Source of the DNA: JBDTVS01 sp040007095
Lineage (GTDB): Bacteria; Acidobacteriota; Vicinamibacteria; Vicinamibacterales; CAVVIG01
Direction: 5' to 3'
Assembly: GCA_040007095.1 (NCBI GenBank)
Contig: JBDTVS010000111.1
Coordinates: 62,001 to 126,000, forward strand
Length of the DNA stretch: 64,000 nt
Positions within the stretch are counted from its first letter, which is position 1; every line of letters starts with the position of its first letter. Both the position numbers and the translations under genes were made by a program. Below, piece by piece: positions 60,441-64,000 of the stretch. The notes beneath the pieces are model-generated. The model saw only the letters and a list, made by a program, of their open reading frames with translations, did no database searches and was not told the DNA's origin.

Positions 60441-60644
60441 CTATTCGTCGGATTCGATCTGCCAGTCGGCCAGCGGTTGCGGCCCAGGTTGGATATCGGC
60501 GATATCCGGGTCGACACCGTCCGCACCGGGACGGCGAACCTGCGTCGGCTTCTCCGCGCGGCGGGCGGCCTTATCTTTTTGCCTGGCGATCCGGGCTTGT
60601 TCTCGTTGTCGTTTTGTAATCGTGGGGCGCGAACGCTGTGCCAT
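60441..60644 (-). CDS. Small basic protein of unknown function
   Basis: The 67-residue protein starts MAQRSRPTITKRQREQARIA and is rich in Arg and Lys in its first half, with an acidic C-terminus (ADWQIESDE). A GGA sequence lies before the start. Similar short basic proteins occur in related genomes and are commonly annotated without a function; nucleic-acid or ribosome binding is only a guess. Confidence 0.65.
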   Translation of the reverse strand: MAQRSRPTITKRQREQARIARQKDKAARRAEKPTQVRRPGADGVDPDIADIQPGPQPLADWQIESDE

Positions 60645-60850
60645 GGGTGCCGTCCTTGAAGTCGGCCACGCTCGAGCGCGGCCCGCACTATCTTACCAGT
60701 GCGATTGCCTCAGACCGACTGAAAGCCGAAAAGACCTGAAAGTCGAGAGGATCCGGAGGCTGCCGCGGATGGTTACAATAGGGTTTCTGCCATGAATTCA
60801 ACATCGCTCGAGGCGCCCGAGATGTGCGCGCCCAGACACACGCGAAATCG

Positions 60851-62167
60851 ATGACTTCAGACTCACTCAGAATTCTCGGACTCGTCGGCGCCGCGATCGC
60901 CGTGGGAGCGATTGCTCGCGTCGGCGGCGCTCAGAACCAGCAGACCACCCCGCCGGGCGGCGCGCCGGCTGCGGTGCTCGCGCCCCCCGGAATCAACTGG
61001 CCCGCCCCGCCTCTTCCCGACGGCCCGATCATGCTCGAGTCCGCCGAGGTGCGCAGCCTGCGCCTGGTGGTCATGTCGAAGACCCTGAACCAGCCGTGGT
61101 CTATCGCGTTTCTGCCCGACGGCGCGATTCTCGTGACCGAGCGCCCAGGCACGCTGAGGATTTTCCGGAACGGTGTGCTCGATCCGACGCCGGTGAGCGG
61201 CGTCCCGAAGGTCCGAGCCTCGGGTCTTCAGGGCCTGATGGACGTCGTCCTTCACCCCCGGTTCGCCGAGAACAAGTGGATCTACCTTTCGTATCACAAG
61301 CCGGTGGGCGCACCCGTTGCGCCGGCCAGAGGACGCGGAGCGCCCGTGGCGCCCGAAGGCGCCACGACGATCGCCCGCGGCACATGGGACGGCAGGGGCC
61401 TGACCAACGTCACGGACATCTTCGAGTCTGGTGCCACCAACACCGAGTCGTCGCGCATCGTGTTCGGCCGCGACGGGATGCTCTACATGACGATCAGCGC
61501 GCCCGGCACCGGGCCGCAGGTCGTTCGCTCGCAAGACCCGGGCGACTACGCCGGCAAGACGATCCGCCTGCGCGAAGATGGGACGGTGCCTCCGGACAAT
61601 CCGTTCGTGGGCAAAGCGGGCTACAAGCCCGGGATCTTCACGGTCGGCCACCGCAACGGCCATTCCTTCGTCGTCAATCCGGAGACCGGTGAGTTGTGGG
61701 CCACCGAGCAGGGACCGGACGGCGGCGATGAGATCAACATCATCAAGGCGGGAAAGAACTACGGCTGGCCGGACGTCAGCTACGGGCGGAACTACCTCGG
61801 TCCGCGCATCTCGGAGAATCCCTGGAAGGAGGGAACCGAGCAGCCGATCGTGTTCTGGGTCCCGTCGATCGCGGTCACCGGGATGACGTTCTATACGGGC
61901 GATCGGTTTCCGCAGTGGAAGCGGAATGTCTTTGTCGGGGGCCTTCGTCAGGGCGAGGTGCCGCGCACGGGGCAGATCAACCGCATCGTGTTCAACGAAA
62001 AATGGGAAGAGATTCGACGCGAGCCGATGCTGATGTCCCTGGGACAGAGAATTCGAGACGTGCGGCAGGGACCCGAAGGCCTGCTTTACATCGTGACCGG
62101 CGAGAACCCCGGTGCCCTGCTGCGGCTCGAGCCTGGCACCGCGACTGCGCCAACGGGTGCCAGATGA
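60851..62167 (+). CDS. PQQ-dependent sugar dehydrogenase (soluble aldose dehydrogenase family)
   Basis: The 438-residue protein has a signal-like N-terminus and the beta-propeller of YliI/soluble glucose dehydrogenases: PWSIAFLPDGAILVTERPG, GLQGLMDVVLHPRF, GHRNGHSFVVNPETGELWATEQGPDGGDEIN and VFWVPSIAVTGMTFYTGD. Such enzymes oxidise sugars in the periplasm using PQQ. ATG 60851 (MTSDSLRIL) was chosen over the start at 60824. The FKBP gene follows with overlapping codons (ATGA). Confidence 0.93.
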   Translation: MTSDSLRILGLVGAAIAVGAIARVGGAQNQQTTPPGGAPAAVLAPPGINWPAPPLPDGPIMLESAEVRSLRLVVMSKTLNQPWSIAFLPDGAILVTERPGTLRIFRNGVLDPTPVSGVPKVRASGLQGLMDVVLHPRFAENKWIYLSYHKPVGAPVAPARGRGAPVAPEGATTIARGTWDGRGLTNVTDIFESGATNTESSRIVFGRDGMLYMTISAPGTGPQVVRSQDPGDYAGKTIRLREDGTVPPDNPFVGKAGYKPGIFTVGHRNGHSFVVNPETGELWATEQGPDGGDEINIIKAGKNYGWPDVSYGRNYLGPRISENPWKEGTEQPIVFWVPSIAVTGMTFYTGDRFPQWKRNVFVGGLRQGEVPRTGQINRIVFNEKWEEIRREPMLMSLGQRIRDVRQGPEGLLYIVTGENPGALLRLEPGTATAPTGAR

Positions 62168-62607
62168 TGATCATGCGAATTGGTTTTATTCCCCTGCTGA
62201 TTGCTGGGGCGATCACCGTGGCCTGCAGCGACGGTGCAACGGCCCCCACGGCCTCGACCACGGTGACCACGACGGCGCCTTTCTCGCAAACCGACCTGCA
62301 GGTCGGATCGGGGGCGGTCGCGGGTTTCGGTACGCGCGTGGCGGTTGCCTATACGGGCTGGCTCCACGATTCGACGAAGACTGACGCCAAGGGTCAGCAG
62401 TTCGACACGTCGCAGTCGTTCACGTTTCAGATTGGGCTTGGCACCGTGATCAAGGGGTGGGACCAGGGGGTGGTCGGCATGCGGGTCGGCGGAACCCGCC
62501 GACTGGTCGTTCCACCGGAGCTCGCATACGGCAGCTCGGGCTCCGGCCTGGCGATTCCGCCAAATGCGACACTCGTCTTCGATATCAAGCTGCTCAGTGT
62601 TCAATAG
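62164..62607 (+). CDS. FKBP-type peptidyl-prolyl cis-trans isomerase, likely lipoprotein
   Basis: The 147-residue protein has a signal with Cys (ITVAC) that may be lipidated, though the -3 residue is unusual. The FKBP core is complete: VAVAYTGWLHD, FDTSQSFTFQIGLGTVIKGWDQGVVGMRVGG and AYGSSGSGLAIPPNATLVFDI. It should speed proline isomerisation during folding in the envelope. The ATG at 62164 overlaps the stop of the sugar dehydrogenase; ATG 62173 is an alternative. Confidence 0.93.
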   Translation: MMIMRIGFIPLLIAGAITVACSDGATAPTASTTVTTTAPFSQTDLQVGSGAVAGFGTRVAVAYTGWLHDSTKTDAKGQQFDTSQSFTFQIGLGTVIKGWDQGVVGMRVGGTRRLVVPPELAYGSSGSGLAIPPNATLVFDIKLLSVQ

Positions 62608-62823
62608 CAGGCACGGACATCTCGTTGCGTCCCGCAAGGCACTTTTCGTGCGCCGGCGGTCGTAGCTGGTGGACGGTCTTTGCGGAATTACTCCCGGCCG
62701 CTCTGCTGTCGCGGCCGGGAAATCGCGGTCAACAGCGGGGTCGAGTGGTACTGCTTCAGCGGTACAGGCCACTAGTTATGCAGGCGGGAGGCTCTTGCCG
62801 TCCCTGCTGGCGAAGGAGCAGTC

Positions 62824-64000
62824 ATGATTGGTGGCGTGCCACGCGTTGCGGGCGACAGGACGTTGATCAAGGGCGGATACGTGTTGACGCTCGACCCGGC
62901 CCTCGGCGACATGCCGAACGCAGATGTGCTGATCGACGGCGAGACGATTACGGCGGTCGGGCACGATCTGCCGGCCGGCCCCGAGGCGAACGTCATCGAC
63001 GCGCGCAAACGCATCGTGATGCCGGGTTTCGTCGACACCCACCGGCATACCTGGCAGACGCCGGTGCGCGGCGTGCTGCCGAGCTGCACGCTCGACGAGT
63101 ACTTCGCCGGGATGCTCGACAACATCGGCGTCCAGTACCGCGCCGAAGATGTCTACATCGCGAACCTGATGGGCGCGCTCGAAGCGCTGAACGCCGGCAT
63201 CACCACGCTGCTCGACTGGTCGCACGTCAACAACACGCCTGATCATGCCGACGCGGCGATCAGGGGCCTCAGCGATGCCGGCATCCGTGCGGTGTACGCG
63301 CACGGCGTTCCCGTGGGCGGCCAGCAGTGGTGGGCGTACAGCTCGCGCGAGCATCCGGAAGACATCAGACGCATCCGGAAGCAGTATTTTCAATCCGACA
63401 ACCAGTTGCTGACGCTCGCCATGGCCGCGCGGGCGCCAGGGAACACGACGCCCGAGGTCGCGAAGCACGATTGGGCGCTCGCCCGCGATCTGGGTATCCG
63501 CATCAGCGTGCACGTCGGGATGCGGTTGACTGGCGTTCACGTCAACCACGTGCTCACGCTGCATCAGCTCGGGTTGATGGGACCCGATACGACCTACATC
63601 CATTGCACCGACTCGACCGACGAGGAATTGGACCTTATTGCACAGTCGGGCGGGTCGGCATCCGTCGCGCCATTTGTGGAGATGTTGATGGGACACGGCG
63701 TCCCGCCGACCGGGCGCCTCGTCGCGCGGGGCGTACGGCCGTCGTTGAGCATCGACGTGGTATCGAGCGTGCCCGGCGAGATGTTCACGCAAATGCGGAC
63801 GGCTCTGGTGCAGGAGCGGATTCTTGCGTTCACCGAAACGCCGGACACGGCATTTGCGCCAACGCTGACGCACCGCGACGTGCTGGAGTTTGCGACGATC
63901 GACGGCGCCCGCGCCTGCGCGCTCGATCACAAGATCGGCACCCTCACTCCAGGCAAGCAGGCCGACATCGTGCTGCTCCGCACGGATCAGGTCAACGTCG
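62824..64000 (+). CDS. Amidohydrolase (TrzA/AtzA-like deaminase), C-terminus cut by window edge
   Basis: The protein belongs to the metal-dependent amidohydrolase superfamily. The first 392 residues include the metal motif THRHTW (His73, His75), the segment SVHVGMRL (His), HCTDSTDEE and the Asp-bearing SIDVVSS, and ADIVLL near the edge. It looks like a chlorohydrolase or purine/triazine deaminase of the SsnA/TrzA group; the true substrate is unknown. AAGGAG lies eight bases before the ATG at 62824. It is the last gene in the window. Confidence 0.9.
   Translation, partial: MIGGVPRVAGDRTLIKGGYVLTLDPALGDMPNADVLIDGETITAVGHDLPAGPEANVIDARKRIVMPGFVDTHRHTWQTPVRGVLPSCTLDEYFAGMLDNIGVQYRAEDVYIANLMGALEALNAGITTLLDWSHVNNTPDHADAAIRGLSDAGIRAVYAHGVPVGGQQWWAYSSREHPEDIRRIRKQYFQSDNQLLTLAMAARAPGNTTPEVAKHDWALARDLGIRISVHVGMRLTGVHVNHVLTLHQLGLMGPDTTYIHCTDSTDEELDLIAQSGGSASVAPFVEMLMGHGVPPTGRLVARGVRPSLSIDVVSSVPGEMFTQMRTALVQERILAFTETPDTAFAPTLTHRDVLEFATIDGARACALDHKIGTLTPGKQADIVLLRTDQVNV

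Noticed and set aside
1..64000. tRNA, rRNA, riboswitches and insertion sequences were looked for.
   Set aside because: No cloverleaf, rRNA core, transposase motif or recognisable riboswitch was seen by eye; a covariance-model scan would be needed to exclude small RNAs.

Overview
The window is G+C-rich, densely coding DNA with no ribosomal RNA, tRNA, CRISPR array, phage or transposase that I can see. Gene content suggests a Gram-negative soil-type bacterium of the Acidobacteriota, most likely the Vicinamibacteria. This is an inference from three things: very large TonB-dependent receptors with an N-terminal carboxypeptidase-regulatory-like domain, a MoxR/DUF58/vWA/DUF4159 cluster, and an expanded family of secreted proteins with a GHWEG(N/D)TLVV motif. 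No taxonomic marker gene is present to confirm it.

Layout. 1-8.2 kb (minus strand): the end of an alanine-glyoxylate-type aminotransferase, a large hybrid histidine kinase, and biotin genes bioF-bioD-(BON protein)-bioA; the last biotin gene, bioB, lies apart at 31.4 kb. 8.6-15 kb: a secreted TlpA-like thioredoxin, an M2 (ACE-like) zinc peptidase lipoprotein, an unknown periplasmic protein, an Omp85-type barrel and an unknown secreted protein. 15-27 kb (minus strand): a seven-gene block of vWA/glutamine-amidotransferase-like protein, cysteine-less caspase-like protein, DUF4159, MoxR ATPase, DUF58, BatA-like vWA protein and DUF4175 protein with a long Gly-Gln-Gln repeat. 27-35 kb: assorted housekeeping genes (PilT-N-like domain, BNR-like protein, HAD phosphatase, Sfp-type phosphopantetheinyl transferase, cytochrome c), then bioB, the methionine-salvage genes mtnB-mtnD-mtnC, and yidD.

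35-47.9 kb (plus strand): a PEBP protein, a GHWEG-family protein, two tandem paralogous 1037-residue TonB-dependent receptors, a class-C beta-lactamase-like hydrolase, a DUF6152 protein, another GHWEG protein, a small His/Met-rich protein and a cytochrome c. Each receptor gene is preceded by the same 15-bp perfect inverted repeat, a near-consensus sigma70-type promoter and a leader hairpin. 48-53.6 kb (minus strand): a receptor-YfiR-hybrid kinase operon that looks like an envelope sensing circuit. 54.5-64 kb: a GNAT acetyltransferase, two more GHWEG proteins, a short TonB-C protein, a decayed TIR-domain gene, a GHWEG/metallo-beta-lactamase fusion, a PQQ-type sugar dehydrogenase, an FKBP isomerase and an amidohydrolase cut by the window edge.

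Intergenic DNA carries several dispersed repeat families: an 18-bp palindrome (2 copies), a CACGAAG-type repeat (4 copies), GGGGTGA-rich degenerate tandem repeats (3 copies) and other palindromes. The parts most worth following are the shared receptor control region, the GHWEG family with its metallo-hydrolase fusion, and the MoxR cluster with a caspase-like protein that lacks its cysteine.
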